This document shows, in pieces, positions 22,093 to 30,851 of a stretch of 38,674 bases of DNA (position 1 is the first letter of the stretch; the number at the start of each line of letters is the position of its first letter). A program made the translations under genes and the position numbers. The stretch comes from Patescibacteria group bacterium (GTDB lineage Bacteria > Patescibacteriota > Minisyncoccia > Phycocordibacterales > JAKFXT01): contig JAKFXT010000006.1 in the NCBI GenBank assembly GCA_021731245.1, positions 1 to 38,674 on the forward strand, given 5' to 3'. Under the pieces are notes generated by a model that saw only the letters and a list, made by a program, of their open reading frames with translations, was not told where the DNA came from and made no database searches.

Positions 22093-23436
22093 CTAATTTA
22101 ACATCGTTCTAATATAGTCAATTTCCTCTACTAGAGTTGTGTCTGTTTTTAACTCATTCTTAATTTTTTCGCAAGAGTGTATTACAGTTGTGTGATCCCT
22201 CCCCCCCAACTTCTCTCCTATTGTTGGATAAGAAACCTTAAAGTCCTCTCTTAGAATATACATGATAATTTGTCTTGGTTTGACCACCTCCTTTCGACGA
22301 GTTTTCTCATAAATACTATTTTCTGGGACGTCATAAAAATCAGCTATAGTTTTTATTATTTCTTTAACAGAAAAAGTCCTTCTTGGCTTACTGGTTTCCC
22401 TTATAATATTTTTTATTTCCGTTATGGAGATAATCTTATTCTTTAATTGCATATGATAAGTAATAGTGTTCAAAGCCCCCTCCAGTTCACGAATGCTATT
22501 ATCAGAACCCGCCAAATACTCAATTATTTCAGGCGAAAGAGAGGTGTTTTGAGAGTTGCACTTCTTTTGAATTATGGCGACACGAGCGTCATAGTCTGGT
22601 GCCTGAATGTCCACCATCATTCCTGCCCCAAAGCGGGTGCGTATACGGTCTTCTAGATTAGGTATTTGGTTTATATGTTTATCAGAAGAAAAAATTATTT
22701 GCTTATTGTTGTCGTAGAGAGTGTTAAATAGGTGGAAAAGTTCATCTTGGGTTTTTTCTTTATTAGATAAGAACTGAACATCGTCCATTATAAGAAGGTC
22801 GTATTTTCTATACTTTTCTTTAAAAAGACTTATTTTGTTTTCTTGCATGGCATTCACTAGTCCCAGATAATAATTTTCTGAGGTGATGTAATAGACCTTC
22901 ATGCTAGGAGACATTGTTTTAATGTAGTTTCCCACAGCCTGAATCAAGTGGGTTTTTCCATAACCAGTGTTTCCATATATAAAAAGTGGGTTATAAGCAA
23001 TGCCCGGCTTTTTAATTACAGCTTGAACCGCGGCGTGAGCCAGGTCATTGAAAGAGCCAACGACAAAAGAGTCAAAGGTGTAACGAGGATTAAGATTGTC
23101 TTCTTTGTTCACATAAAAATCCGCAAGAGGCATCTCTGTTGTGGGGTTGTTATTGATTTTTCTTGTAGCCACTTCTTGTTTTGGAGGGTCTTTGCTTACA
23201 ATATATTCAATATTTCTTACTTGCTCTGCCCCTTCACGAAGTTTTTTGAGAATAGATTTGTGGTATTTGTTTATTAGCCACTCTTTTACGAATTGATTTG
23301 GCACAGAAAGAAAAACAACCCCATCCTCTACTCTTACGATGCCGGTATCTTTAAACCAAGTGCTAAATGTAGCTTCGGAAACATTTGTTTCAATGTCTCC
23401 CAAAACAGTATTCCAAAGCTCTTTAGTATCAAACAT
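22093..23436 (-). CDS. dnaA: Chromosomal replication initiator DnaA
   Basis: DnaA binds origin boxes and opens the duplex. The 447-residue protein has the N-terminal DnaB-interaction domain (LWNTVLGDIETNVSEATFSTWF), then NPRYTFDSFVVGSFNDLAHAA. Walker A is GNTGYGKTHL (about 155), Walker B is YDLLIMDDVQFLSNKEKTQDE, and the arginine finger region is RIRTRFGAGM. The C-terminal DNA-binding signature is GGRDHTTVIHSCEKI. It is divergent from rpmH. A TATAAT (complement of 23457-23462) lies 20 nt upstream of the start, so this gene has a short leader. Confidence 0.97.
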   Translation of the reverse strand: MFDTKELWNTVLGDIETNVSEATFSTWFKDTGIVRVEDGVVFLSVPNQFVKEWLINKYHKSILKKLREGAEQVRNIEYIVSKDPPKQEVATRKINNNPTTEMPLADFYVNKEDNLNPRYTFDSFVVGSFNDLAHAAVQAVIKKPGIAYNPLFIYGNTGYGKTHLIQAVGNYIKTMSPSMKVYYITSENYYLGLVNAMQENKISLFKEKYRKYDLLIMDDVQFLSNKEKTQDELFHLFNTLYDNNKQIIFSSDKHINQIPNLEDRIRTRFGAGMMVDIQAPDYDARVAIIQKKCNSQNTSLSPEIIEYLAGSDNSIRELEGALNTITYHMQLKNKIISITEIKNIIRETSKPRRTFSVKEIIKTIADFYDVPENSIYEKTRRKEVVKPRQIIMYILREDFKVSYPTIGEKLGGRDHTTVIHSCEKIKNELKTDTTLVEEIDYIRTMLN

Positions 23437-23600
23437 AATTAGTTAAAATAATATTCATTATACAAAGGAGAAATAAATGCAACACTTACCTCGAGGACCA
23501 ATTTGTGGTGATAAAAAGGGGAAAAAGAGTGAATAGTGGGGTATTGCTTTTTTTATAAAAAACATTGCCTAAGTTAGAAAATAAGATTATAATCACGCAC
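23437..23600. promoter_or_regulatory. dnaA-rpmH divergent promoter region
   Basis: The 164-bp AT-rich gap carries the dnaA -10 (TATAAT, complement of 23457-23462). It also carries a well-spaced rpmH promoter: TTGCCT (23565-23570), 17 bp, TATAAT (23588-23593). The TATAAT is followed by 7 nt and the rpmH ATG, again a leaderless layout. No exact DnaA box is visible. Confidence 0.65.
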
Positions 23601-23735
23601 ATGTCTAGAACGTATCAACCAAAAAAGAAAAAAAGAGCAAAGAAGCACGGCTTCCTAATGAGAGCGAAAACTCCAGGGGGTCGCAAGGCGGTTTCCCGTC
23701 GCCGTAGAGTTGGACGCAAGCGTCTAAGTGTTTAG
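23601..23735 (+). CDS. rpmH: 50S ribosomal protein L34
   Basis: This 44-residue gene is too short for the ORF track. It reads [20 protein letters not shown], then [20 protein letters not shown] and RLSV, an unmistakable L34: extremely basic, with the [13 protein letters not shown] core. It is the first gene of the rpmH-rnpA-yidC-jag cluster and lies divergent to dnaA, the ancestral bacterial origin arrangement. The promoter places the transcription start at the ATG. Confidence 0.97.
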   Translation: MSRTYQPKKKKRAKKHGFLMRAKTPGGRKAVSRRRRVGRKRLSV

Positions 23736-23759
23736 TTTTTAATATAAAAGACAGGTTTT

Positions 23760-24110
23760 ATGTTTCCTAAAAAACAAAGAATCTCCAGGAAGGAGTTTGT
23801 TTCTGTATATAAAAAAAGTCGCTCCTTTAATTTCCCTCCACTTAGTTTTAAAGTGTCCTTAATTCCTAAAGGACAGAAGTTTTCTGTTGTTTTACCAGGG
23901 AGCTGGCAAAAAAAGAAGTCTCTTAGAAATAAAATAAAAAGAAGGATTATTGATATTTTGAAAAAAAGCAAAGACTCTTTTCCTGAAAACCTGGCTGTTA
24001 TTTGTTTTGTTAAAAAAGAAGCAAGTCTTCTCCCCCACAAAGAACTTTCTTTAAAAATAAACACTTGTGTTGAAGTAATAAAAAACTCTTTTCCAAGAGG
24101 CGATAAATAA
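23760..24110 (+). CDS. rnpA: Ribonuclease P protein component
   Basis: RnpA assists the catalytic RNA in tRNA 5' maturation. The 116-residue basic protein is divergent but keeps the family order: MFPKKQRISRKEFVSVYKKS, a strand pair (LSFKVSLIPKGQKFSVVLP), and the RNR-type motif in KKKSLRNKIKRRIIDILKK. The location between rpmH and yidC confirms it. A 130-residue ORF on the opposite strand over the same bases is a shadow. The RNase P RNA itself was not recognised in the window. Confidence 0.9.
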   Translation: MFPKKQRISRKEFVSVYKKSRSFNFPPLSFKVSLIPKGQKFSVVLPGSWQKKKSLRNKIKRRIIDILKKSKDSFPENLAVICFVKKEASLLPHKELSLKINTCVEVIKNSFPRGDK

Positions 24111-24124
24111 GCTAGAATGGCCAA

Positions 24125-24847
24125 ATGAACGATGGAATATTTTTCAGCTTATTTTATCAGCCGATTTACAATCTTAACGTTTTTTTGATTGATGTTTTGC
24201 CAGGGGGGAATGTTGCTTTGGCTGTAATTTTGACTACCGTTTTGGTTAAACTCCTCCTTTTTCCTTTAACTAAAAAAGCTCTTTTAACTCAAATAAAAAT
24301 GAGGGAAATAGAGCCTAAAATGGAGGAAATTAAGAAAAAATATAAGGACGATCGCCAAGCCCTAGGGAAAGCAACCTTAGATTTATACAAAGAAGCCAAG
24401 GTCAATCCTTTTGCTAGTATTCTTGTTTTGATAATTCAAATACCAGTCGTCATTGCTCTTTACTGGATATTTTATAAAGGAGGGTTACCAGATATAAAAC
24501 CAGAAGCACTCTATGGATTCATTGGTTTTCCAGATTTGGTTACTATGAAACTCTTTATTTTTGATATGGCAGAAAAAAGTTGGATTTTAGCCGTTTCAGC
24601 GGGGGTTACTCAATACATACAAGCCACACTTTCTTTCCCTCCCCTTCCTCCTAAAAAAGAAGGAGAAGAAAAGTCTTTTAAGGATGATTTTGCAAGAAAC
24701 ATGCAATTTCAAATGAAATATTTCTTTCCTATACTGATTGTAATTATTAGTCACAGCCTGTCTTCAGCTGTAGCCCTTTACTTTGTGGTCAGTAATATTT
24801 TCACTATAGGTCAAGAGCTTGCCCTGAAGCGACACCGTAAGGTATAA
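24125..24847 (+). CDS. yidC: Membrane protein insertase YidC/Oxa1
   Basis: This insertase helps integrate and fold inner-membrane proteins. The 240-residue protein is the short form without a large periplasmic domain. Membrane segments include VALAVILTTVLVKLLLFPLT, FASILVLIIQIPVVIALYWIFYKGG, WILAVSAGVTQYIQATLSF and FFPILIVIISHSLSSAVALYFVVSNIFTIGQ. The hydrophilic groove contains the conserved region KLLLFPLTKKALLTQIKM with the cytoplasmic helical hairpin EPKMEEIKKKYKDD. TAGAAT lies 6 nt before the ATG, so it may have an internal leaderless start in addition to read-through from rnpA. Confidence 0.95.
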   Translation: MNDGIFFSLFYQPIYNLNVFLIDVLPGGNVALAVILTTVLVKLLLFPLTKKALLTQIKMREIEPKMEEIKKKYKDDRQALGKATLDLYKEAKVNPFASILVLIIQIPVVIALYWIFYKGGLPDIKPEALYGFIGFPDLVTMKLFIFDMAEKSWILAVSAGVTQYIQATLSFPPLPPKKEGEEKSFKDDFARNMQFQMKYFFPILIVIISHSLSSAVALYFVVSNIFTIGQELALKRHRKV

Positions 24848-24857
24848 GATAAACATT

Positions 24858-25340
24858 ATGAGTAACGAAGACCTAAAAAAAGAATTAGAAAATATATTAA
24901 AGGGATTAGGCCTTACTTACTCTGACATTTCTATTGAAAATGACGCAGAAAGAACACTGTTGTCGGTTGAATCATCGGATAGCGCAATTTTAATTGGAGG
25001 TTCTGGAGAAACCCTCGCTGCCCTAAACCACATTTTGCGCAAAATGATTGAAAAAAAGAATGGGGCTGATATGTCCGTCACAGTTGATGTTAATGGCTAC
25101 AGAAAAAAAGCAGAAGAAAAAGTGAAGGGAATAGCCTCGATGCTCGGAAACAGAGCTTTGATGTTTAAAAGTAGCGTAGAAATGGAACCGATGTCATCCT
25201 ATGAACGTCGCGTGGTGCACTCCTTTTTTCAAAATCACCCCAATATAGAAACCCATTCGGAGGGCTTTGGTAAATTCAGAAGAGTGGTACTTAAATACGT
25301 TGAAGAGAAAACAAAAAAACCAGAAGAACTTGTTGTTTAG
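24858..25340 (+). CDS. jag: Jag/KhpB-type KH-R3H RNA-binding protein
   Basis: The 160-residue protein has a KH domain (LSVESSDSAILIGGSGETLAALNHILRKMIEKK, with a GGSG loop in place of the usual GxxG) followed by an R3H domain (MSSYERRVVHSFFQNHPNIETHSEGFGKFRRVVL, holding the Arg and His). The N-terminal Jag-N domain of full-length homologues is absent. In Firmicutes the protein is an RNA-binding partner of KhpA linked to cell division and elongation. It ends the rpmH-rnpA-yidC-jag cluster, 10 bp after yidC. Confidence 0.93.
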   Translation: MSNEDLKKELENILKGLGLTYSDISIENDAERTLLSVESSDSAILIGGSGETLAALNHILRKMIEKKNGADMSVTVDVNGYRKKAEEKVKGIASMLGNRALMFKSSVEMEPMSSYERRVVHSFFQNHPNIETHSEGFGKFRRVVLKYVEEKTKKPEELVV

Positions 25341-25363
25341 GTTTTTATAAAATTATACCCAAA

Positions 25364-25417
25364 GGTATGAGCGTCCCCTCACGCCAAGGGCATAAGTGTT
25401 CGCTCTGCTCCCTTACC
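25364..25417. repeat. Dispersed palindromic element, copy B
   Basis: Read on the minus strand, it starts GGTAAGGG, has an extra 9-10 nt, then ACACTTATGCCCTTGGCGTG and AGGGGACGCTCATACC. It aligns with copy A (32207-32255) over about 44 positions. It lies between convergent genes, and its GGTAAGGG supplies the TAA stop of the minus-strand gene. A hairpin AGTGTTCGCT/AGCGAACACT (25395-25404, 25424-25433) overlaps it, placing that stop in the loop. Confidence 0.6.
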
Positions 25418-26645
25418 TTTCCAAGCGAACACTCCAAAGAGAGTTGTTTGTTTTGTTTTGTAAAATAAGGAATTTATCATCTTTACTTAAAGAGAAAGAA
25501 GCAATGTCAAAGAAATAAGAGTTTTTATAAAGATTAAGAAGTTCTCTCGTTGTGCCGCTTGTTGCATCTACTTCCCACAAATTATCATTAAAAGAAGTTT
25601 TTCCCTGATACCAATCATCAGGATAAATGCCAGTTGTAATATTGTTTGGTACGGCACAAACAATACGGCCAGTATTATTTTCGCTCCAGCGACACTTGTC
25701 GGCAAAGGTTCTAAGTGAGGTTTGAGTTGTGGTTTTTTTAGCTACGTCATAAATATAGAGAAGGGGGTAACCAAAGGGGGTGCTGGAAAACAAAACCAAA
25801 TCACCTTTTTTATTTGGGAGAACAGAAAGCCCTACTGTATTTGAAAGGGTCGGAGTCGTCACCCCAGTTTTTACATTTAAAGAAAAAAGAAAAGAGGGCG
25901 CGCGACCAGAAGATTTTGTTTGAATATAAGCCAAAGAATCGTTTATTCCAAAAACCAACCAATCTTTTAGAGAGGAAGAGTGAGTGCGGGCAATTTTACT
26001 GCCATCGTTTTCAGCAGTAAAAATCGAAGAGCCAGAACCTTCCGTTAAAGAATAAATTATTTTTGTAAGAGATGAAGTGTTGTTTATATTAAATAAACTC
26101 AAAGAAGAGATGTTTTCTGGTAAAAACTTTCCATTTAAACTTCCTTCGCCGGTAAGATTTTCTTTTAATGTGGCGTAAAAGCTCTGAATAGAATCATTTT
26201 CATCTAAGTAGCGCATTATAAAAGAATTTCCCCCTGGAGCCCAAATCACTTCGCGCACTTTCGGTATTGTAGTATTACTTATTCTTTTTTTAGAAACAAT
26301 CTCAAGTGGCGCATCATAAACGTTTCCCGTTTCTTGGTCTATATAACGAACAAGAGCAAACCCTAAATTATCACTAAGAGGTAAAAATCCTGCAACAGGA
26401 AGATTAGAGACTTCTCTAATTTCTGGGGCCTGTTCATTTTTTGTTTCCCCCTCATTTTCTTTTGTTTCCCCCTCATTGTTATTATTTGTTCCACCACCAT
26501 TTCCAAAAGGGAAAAAATTTATGCCACCACCATTTTCCTCACCGTTTTCTTGTGGTGAACTCAAATTAAAATACCACCAAGCTAGTCCCCCGCTTAAAAT
26601 TAGGAGAGTTACAACAATTATTGTTATGGCGGTTGATTTAGACAT
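25413..26645 (-). CDS. Membrane-anchored beta-propeller-like protein at the end of the secretion cluster
   Basis: The 410-residue protein has an N-terminal anchor (AITIIVVTLLILSGGLAWWYF) and then a disordered Asn/Gly/Glu linker with the duplicated unit EGETKNE. The rest, about 300 residues, shows recurring strand blocks such as KVREVIWAPGGNSFIMRYLD, SSLTKIIYSLTEGSGSSIFTAENDG, CRWSENNTGRIVCAVPN and FSLSKDDKFLILQNKTNNSLW. That spacing is expected of TolB/WD40-like propeller blades. No family can be named. It overlaps no gene and is the last member of the minus-strand operon, 5 bp after the pilin-like gene. It probably faces the outside as a protein-binding module. Confidence 0.65.
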   Translation of the reverse strand: MSKSTAITIIVVTLLILSGGLAWWYFNLSSPQENGEENGGGINFFPFGNGGGTNNNNEGETKENEGETKNEQAPEIREVSNLPVAGFLPLSDNLGFALVRYIDQETGNVYDAPLEIVSKKRISNTTIPKVREVIWAPGGNSFIMRYLDENDSIQSFYATLKENLTGEGSLNGKFLPENISSLSLFNINNTSSLTKIIYSLTEGSGSSIFTAENDGSKIARTHSSSLKDWLVFGINDSLAYIQTKSSGRAPSFLFSLNVKTGVTTPTLSNTVGLSVLPNKKGDLVLFSSTPFGYPLLYIYDVAKKTTTQTSLRTFADKCRWSENNTGRIVCAVPNNITTGIYPDDWYQGKTSFNDNLWEVDATSGTTRELLNLYKNSYFFDIASFSLSKDDKFLILQNKTNNSLWSVRLER

Positions 26646-26650
26646 AATTA

Positions 26651-27385
26651 TTAAAAGTCTCCAGATGCGCCCCCACTATTTTCTGGCCAACTTCCACTGG
26701 CTCCGCTGGTAGGGTAAGTACAGGTGTAGGTTATGTTTCCTCCCCCAGAAGGACGATTTTCCAATATTCTGGCATTGCTTCCGTGTGTTCCTCTACACTG
26801 AGTTTCAAGTCGGGCTCTTTCGGCGGCTCTTTGCACTGGAGTTAAATCATCTCTAACTACATAAGTTTCCGCACTAGATAATCCGGCATTTTCACGAGAC
26901 TGTCTCGTTGTTTGGTCTAGAGAAGTTGTTTGTGAACTTGGGGCAGCAGAGTTTGAATTCCCCGGGACGCCGACCGTTTGAATATTTAAATTAAAATTAA
27001 GAAGAGCGGGGTTTATTGTGTTTAGAATTAAAAAGGATGAAGCCAATATTACAAGGCCAAGAAACGCATTTTTTATTTTGTCCTTTCCTTCTTGTTTGAG
27101 TCCCATAGACTCACTTGTCATATATTGGAACCCGCCCAAAGTTATCATTACAACTGCCAAAACAGCAGCAATAACAATAGAGAGTTTTATTATTGCATTT
27201 ACATACTTGCCAATATCCCCTGTTTTATAGGTCTCATCAAACCCTGGAATAGGCGCCAGCAATTTATAATCAGTATTATTTTGAGCCAAAACTAAATTTA
27301 CAGAAAAAAGAAAAGAAAAAATTGAAAAAAGAACAAAAAGAAAAGCGAACCTTTTTGATAATGATTTTATAAATTTATTCTCCAT
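26651..27385 (-). CDS. VirB2/TrbC-like pilin-type membrane protein
   Basis: The 244-residue protein has a signal peptide ending SVNLVLAQN. It then has two closely spaced membrane segments, VNAIIKLSIVIAAVLAVVMI and AFLGLVILASSFLILNTINP, joined by a short polar loop with GGFQYMTSESMGLKQEGKDKI. This two-helix pattern, with the GGFQYMTS and TINP signatures, is typical of the VirB2/TrbC-like subunits in CPR genomes. The C-terminal 110 residues are a polar Ser/Thr/Gly-rich extension with two cysteines, longer than normal pilins. It overlaps the preceding gene by 11 bp. It is the best candidate for the structural pilus or channel subunit of the cluster. Confidence 0.75.
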   Translation of the reverse strand: MENKFIKSLSKRFAFLFVLFSIFSFLFSVNLVLAQNNTDYKLLAPIPGFDETYKTGDIGKYVNAIIKLSIVIAAVLAVVMITLGGFQYMTSESMGLKQEGKDKIKNAFLGLVILASSFLILNTINPALLNFNLNIQTVGVPGNSNSAAPSSQTTSLDQTTRQSRENAGLSSAETYVVRDDLTPVQRAAERARLETQCRGTHGSNARILENRPSGGGNITYTCTYPTSGASGSWPENSGGASGDF

Positions 27386-28373
27386 ATTTTACTAATATAT
27401 TAGACGCCGCTGCTTGGAAGATTCTATTAATGTTAGAAAGAGACACTCTTATAGATGATGAGCCAATTCCTTCAGGACTTCTTATTGTGAGAGTGCTTTT
27501 GTTTTTTGGAATATCTATAATTTTTTCATTGTTAATATACCATGTGTATTCAAAGCTTTGGGACTCTTTGTTTTTCCCAGAAAAGAAATATGGATAGGCT
27601 ACAAGCGACATTTCTTTTCCATTCAAATTCCCCTCTCTAGGAACAGCCTGATTTAAATTAACCCCAAGAATTGGATTGTCTTCATAAATAACAAGTTGGG
27701 GCTCTGTGGTTGGAAGTAACAATGAGGAATATCCCCTAATTCCTTCCTCGGGAGAGAGAACAGATACTTCTACCAGGGGGGTGTTTTCTGGCAATCTTCC
27801 TGTTGCAAAAGTGTAAGTATTTTTTCCTAAGCCGGACTTTGCCCCGTCCACCACCCCATCTTTTTTCCAAGTGAACATTAAATCTTTAGCTAAAATGGCG
27901 GCTCCATTTTTTTTGAAAAATTTTGGCAAAGTTAACAGCGTTACAGAGCTTTCTGCCGAAGGAAGGGCCTTTCCTTTATAAAAAGGCGGAGTATATGTAT
28001 TGGCTTCATAAATTAAATCAATTGATGCTGGGTTTATAACAATTTCTTTATTTAAGGCACCCGAAGAAGGACTGCTAACAGAAATTAAAATTTTTGTTTC
28101 TTTGCCAGCATCTTTCAATTTTGTTTCTAGTTTTCTGTTGTCACGGCTCTTACTTACTATTTTGCCATCAACACTCCAAGTTATTGTAGACAGAGAGAGG
28201 TCTACCAAAGAGCTTTCTAGGGTTATAGAAATTGTTTGGTTTGGCTGAGGGTTTGCAGGCGTAATAACGGTTCGCAAGGACTCATTATAGGAATCTATTG
28301 TTTGGGCGGATGTAATAATTGGTAAAAAAACTAAGGAAAGAATTATTAGAATTTTTTTAGTAAAAGCGATCAT
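27375..28373 (-). CDS. Secreted Ig-like protein of the secretion cluster
   Basis: The 332-residue protein has a signal peptide (MIAFTKKILIILSLVFLPIITSAQ) and is otherwise made of beta-rich segments. Examples are VITPANPQPNQTISITLESS, ITWSVDGKIVSKSRDN, FTWKKDGVVDGAKSGLGKNTYTF and SFEYTWYINNEKIIDIPKNKSTLTIRSPEG. These resemble three or four Ig-like/PKD-like modules with the W-x-x-D/N-G turn. No enzyme motif is present. It overlaps the pilin-like gene, which suggests translational coupling, and is likely an extracytoplasmic structural or adhesive part of the apparatus. I do not recognise a named family. Confidence 0.65.
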   Translation of the reverse strand: MIAFTKKILIILSLVFLPIITSAQTIDSYNESLRTVITPANPQPNQTISITLESSLVDLSLSTITWSVDGKIVSKSRDNRKLETKLKDAGKETKILISVSSPSSGALNKEIVINPASIDLIYEANTYTPPFYKGKALPSAESSVTLLTLPKFFKKNGAAILAKDLMFTWKKDGVVDGAKSGLGKNTYTFATGRLPENTPLVEVSVLSPEEGIRGYSSLLLPTTEPQLVIYEDNPILGVNLNQAVPREGNLNGKEMSLVAYPYFFSGKNKESQSFEYTWYINNEKIIDIPKNKSTLTIRSPEGIGSSSIRVSLSNINRIFQAAASNILVKYGE

Positions 28374-28384
28374 TTTTATGCATT

Positions 28385-28945
28385 TTATGCGGCTTTAATA
28401 AAACGGGAAGAGTCATCAGATGAGGCAATTCCCTTAAAGTCTCTATTAATTAAGGGTGGATTTTGGCGAGCGTTTACAGGGATTATATTAGAATTTCCCG
28501 ATTCATTCGGAGTGTAGCTTTCTTCGTTTGCTGCTTGGCGCGCTCTAGCTTTTTGTTGAATTTGCGTCTTTTTTTGTGCGGAATCAGCAGAAGTTTTTAT
28601 TGAAACTGTTTTGTTTGAAGCAAGGTCCTCTCCCTTAACAACAAGAATCATCAATGACGTAGAAATTGTCCAAGCTGGCAAGGCGTTCAAAAGAGGGACA
28701 AGTTCTAAAAGAAAACCAATTCCTGACAAAGCAATTTTTCTTGTGCCGTTATAGCTTACTCCTCGAAAATTGAACCAAAGAAAAAAAGTCAGAAAAGCAA
28801 CAACCCCAATTGCGGACGCTATAAGCCATCCTGCAACCGGTATAAAAGCAAGACCAAAACCCAAAAGATCAAACACAATAGCAACAGAAATCATAAGACC
28901 CGCAATGACAGAAGGGATTCTATTTATTTTTTGTGTTTTTTCCAT
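28385..28945 (-). CDS. Multi-pass membrane protein of the secretion cluster
   Basis: The 186-residue protein has about three or four membrane segments (IPSVIAGLMISVAIVFDLLGF, AGWLIASAIGVVAFLTFFLWF, GIGFLLELVPLLNALPAWTISTSLMILVV) followed by a polar tail of about 75 residues rich in Lys, Gln and Ser (QKKTQIQQKARARQAANEES). The family is not recognised. Its place between the VirB4-like ATPase (3 bp) and the Ig-like protein (11 bp) suggests a small inner-membrane component of the machine, comparable in position, though not in sequence, to VirB3/VirB8-type proteins. Confidence 0.6.
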   Translation of the reverse strand: MEKTQKINRIPSVIAGLMISVAIVFDLLGFGLAFIPVAGWLIASAIGVVAFLTFFLWFNFRGVSYNGTRKIALSGIGFLLELVPLLNALPAWTISTSLMILVVKGEDLASNKTVSIKTSADSAQKKTQIQQKARARQAANEESYTPNESGNSNIIPVNARQNPPLINRDFKGIASSDDSSRFIKAA

Positions 28946-28948
28946 TGG

Positions 28949-30763
28949 TTAATTTGAAAGACTTAATTCATTTTTTGCTTTGCGAATTGAAAGAACTTGG
29001 GATGGATCCGACGTAATAATTTGGTCTTCTGTATAAGAAGCTATTATTTTTATAGCCACATGTTTTAATCCAGCAAAGAAAATCCCCTCCCCCACATCGC
29101 TTTCAAGGAGCAAATACTTTTCTTCCTCAGTTAAATTGAAGGTTTTTTGCACCTCATCAATTGAAGAGGGCGATTGCTTTAGAAGCAGTTGAAGTGAGGA
29201 GTTGGTAATAATGGGCATGCCATATGGAGATTTTAAGAAATCCCCCACATCTTGTGTGATTGTGGCAACTCCCAAAAAATATTTTCTTCCTCTTTTAACC
29301 AAACTATAAAGAAAAGAAGCTGTGTCATCGGACTTCATCATCCACCACGCCTCATCCACTATCAAGAGACGCTTTTTAAGTTCGCGTCTAATTGCGTTCC
29401 ATATAAAGTGCATCACTATATACATAGCAACTGGCTTTAGTTCGTCTTCCATGTCGCGAACAGAAAAGACTACAAACTTTTTGTTTATATCTACGTTGGT
29501 TGGCCGATTTATAAAACCAGCCCAAGTGCCTTTAGTGTATTTGGTAAGACGCTGAGCCAAACTCTCCCCTCCTTCCATTCCAGTAAGAACCAATTCGAAA
29601 TCAGACATTAATGGGGGTTCAATATTTGAGAAGTCAGAATCCGGAGTTATGTCTTTCAGTGCATAAGTTTCACTTATAGCCCTATCAATAATGGCATCTT
29701 CTTCAGCGCTTAATCCTCCCATCATTACGCGGAAAAGACCAACCAAATTAACAATATTTGAACGCAAAACATCGGCCGTGGACTCGTCTTCCCTTGGAAT
29801 TGGTAAGTCAAAAGGATTTATGTGGTGTTCTGATGTTAAAGAAACATTGAAATATCTTCCTCCTGTTGCCTCCGCTAAATATTCGTATTCCCGCTCTGGG
29901 TCTAGAACAATTACTTCGGAATCAAACATAAGGGTGCGCAAAATTTCTAATTTTGTAGCATAGGATTTTCCTGAACCAGATTTAGCAAAAGTAACAGAGT
30001 TATAATTTTCTAAAGAAAACCTATCAAAAAGAACCAAGGATGCATTGTGGCGATTGATACCATAAAGAATTCCTTTGTCTGACGTTAAGTCAAAAGAAAT
30101 AAAAGGAAAAACACTAGAAAGTGGAGAAGAGTTTAATTTTGAGTGAACACCAAGCTCATCTGTCCCAATCGGGAGCACGCTTCTAAAACCTTGCTCTTGT
30201 TGGAAAAGAGCTGGTTTCATGTAAACAAGTTTTGATTCAAGAATAGATTTAACTTCAGATTCTACCTTGTCTAATTCTTGATCGGAGTCTCCATAAATTG
30301 AAATATAAAGACCAACATCAAATATTTTTTCTTGCGCTTGTTGCAAAGAGTCGCGTAAGTGTTCAAGGTCTTGGTAGGCGGTGTCTAGCATGGGGTCGCG
30401 CACCAAACCTTTTTCTTCGCGTTCATGTATTTGACTTTGGACTTCCGCTACCTTTTTTTGGAATTGGCGTAGTATCTTAGCTGTTTCTATTGGGTGAATA
30501 AAAATAGAAGCATCAAAAACCTTATCCAAATTTATTATTGGGGCAAACCAGCTTTCTGTAAGATAGCGCGGGTAAGATATTACAAAGAAGGTTCGAACAA
30601 TCTTTTCCCCAAGATTTATCTCTTTAGGGGAAATTTTTAAAGCAGAGGGCGCTATAACATCTTTCAGTTCCAAGACACCAGACTCGTAAATTTCTTGAGG
30701 CAAGATTGCTGTGAGTCGGGCTTCGTTTTTTGGTTTGGGTTTTAAAAAATCAAGGAATGCCAT
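28949..30763 (-). CDS. VirB4/TraC-type secretion ATPase
   Basis: This is the energising ATPase of type IV secretion. It carries Walker A FAKSGSGKSYATKLE (about 260-270), a following VIVLDPEREYEYLAEATGGR, and Walker B KRLLIVDEAWWMM with the motif 3 segment GVATITQDVGDFL. Upstream of the motor is the family's central domain (ISYPRYLTESWFAPIINLD ... LGVHSKLNSSPLSSVFPF). The first N-terminal domain is encoded separately by the next gene upstream. The ORF track starts at a TTG (30790), but a TGGTATAAT extended -10 (complement of 30770-30778) lies inside that extension, 6 nt before ATG 30763. I take 30763 as the start. Confidence 0.9.
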   Translation of the reverse strand: MAFLDFLKPKPKNEARLTAILPQEIYESGVLELKDVIAPSALKISPKEINLGEKIVRTFFVISYPRYLTESWFAPIINLDKVFDASIFIHPIETAKILRQFQKKVAEVQSQIHEREEKGLVRDPMLDTAYQDLEHLRDSLQQAQEKIFDVGLYISIYGDSDQELDKVESEVKSILESKLVYMKPALFQQEQGFRSVLPIGTDELGVHSKLNSSPLSSVFPFISFDLTSDKGILYGINRHNASLVLFDRFSLENYNSVTFAKSGSGKSYATKLEILRTLMFDSEVIVLDPEREYEYLAEATGGRYFNVSLTSEHHINPFDLPIPREDESTADVLRSNIVNLVGLFRVMMGGLSAEEDAIIDRAISETYALKDITPDSDFSNIEPPLMSDFELVLTGMEGGESLAQRLTKYTKGTWAGFINRPTNVDINKKFVVFSVRDMEDELKPVAMYIVMHFIWNAIRRELKKRLLIVDEAWWMMKSDDTASFLYSLVKRGRKYFLGVATITQDVGDFLKSPYGMPIITNSSLQLLLKQSPSSIDEVQKTFNLTEEEKYLLLESDVGEGIFFAGLKHVAIKIIASYTEDQIITSDPSQVLSIRKAKNELSLSN

Positions 30764-30851
30764 AAGAAAATTATACCAAAAATAAGCCAACCTTAATTTG
30801 TTGCTTGTTGGAAACTATTCCTCTTCTTATTTTTAGTAGAAAAGATGAAAC

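Noticed and set aside
23732-24124. 130-residue minus-strand ORF
   Set aside because: Antisense to rnpA, which has the expected motif and neighbours.
25395-25433. Hairpin AGTGTTCGCT/AGCGAACACT as a terminator for jag or the convergent gene
   Set aside because: No T run follows the stem in either direction and the loop is 19 nt long; it fits better as part of the dispersed element.
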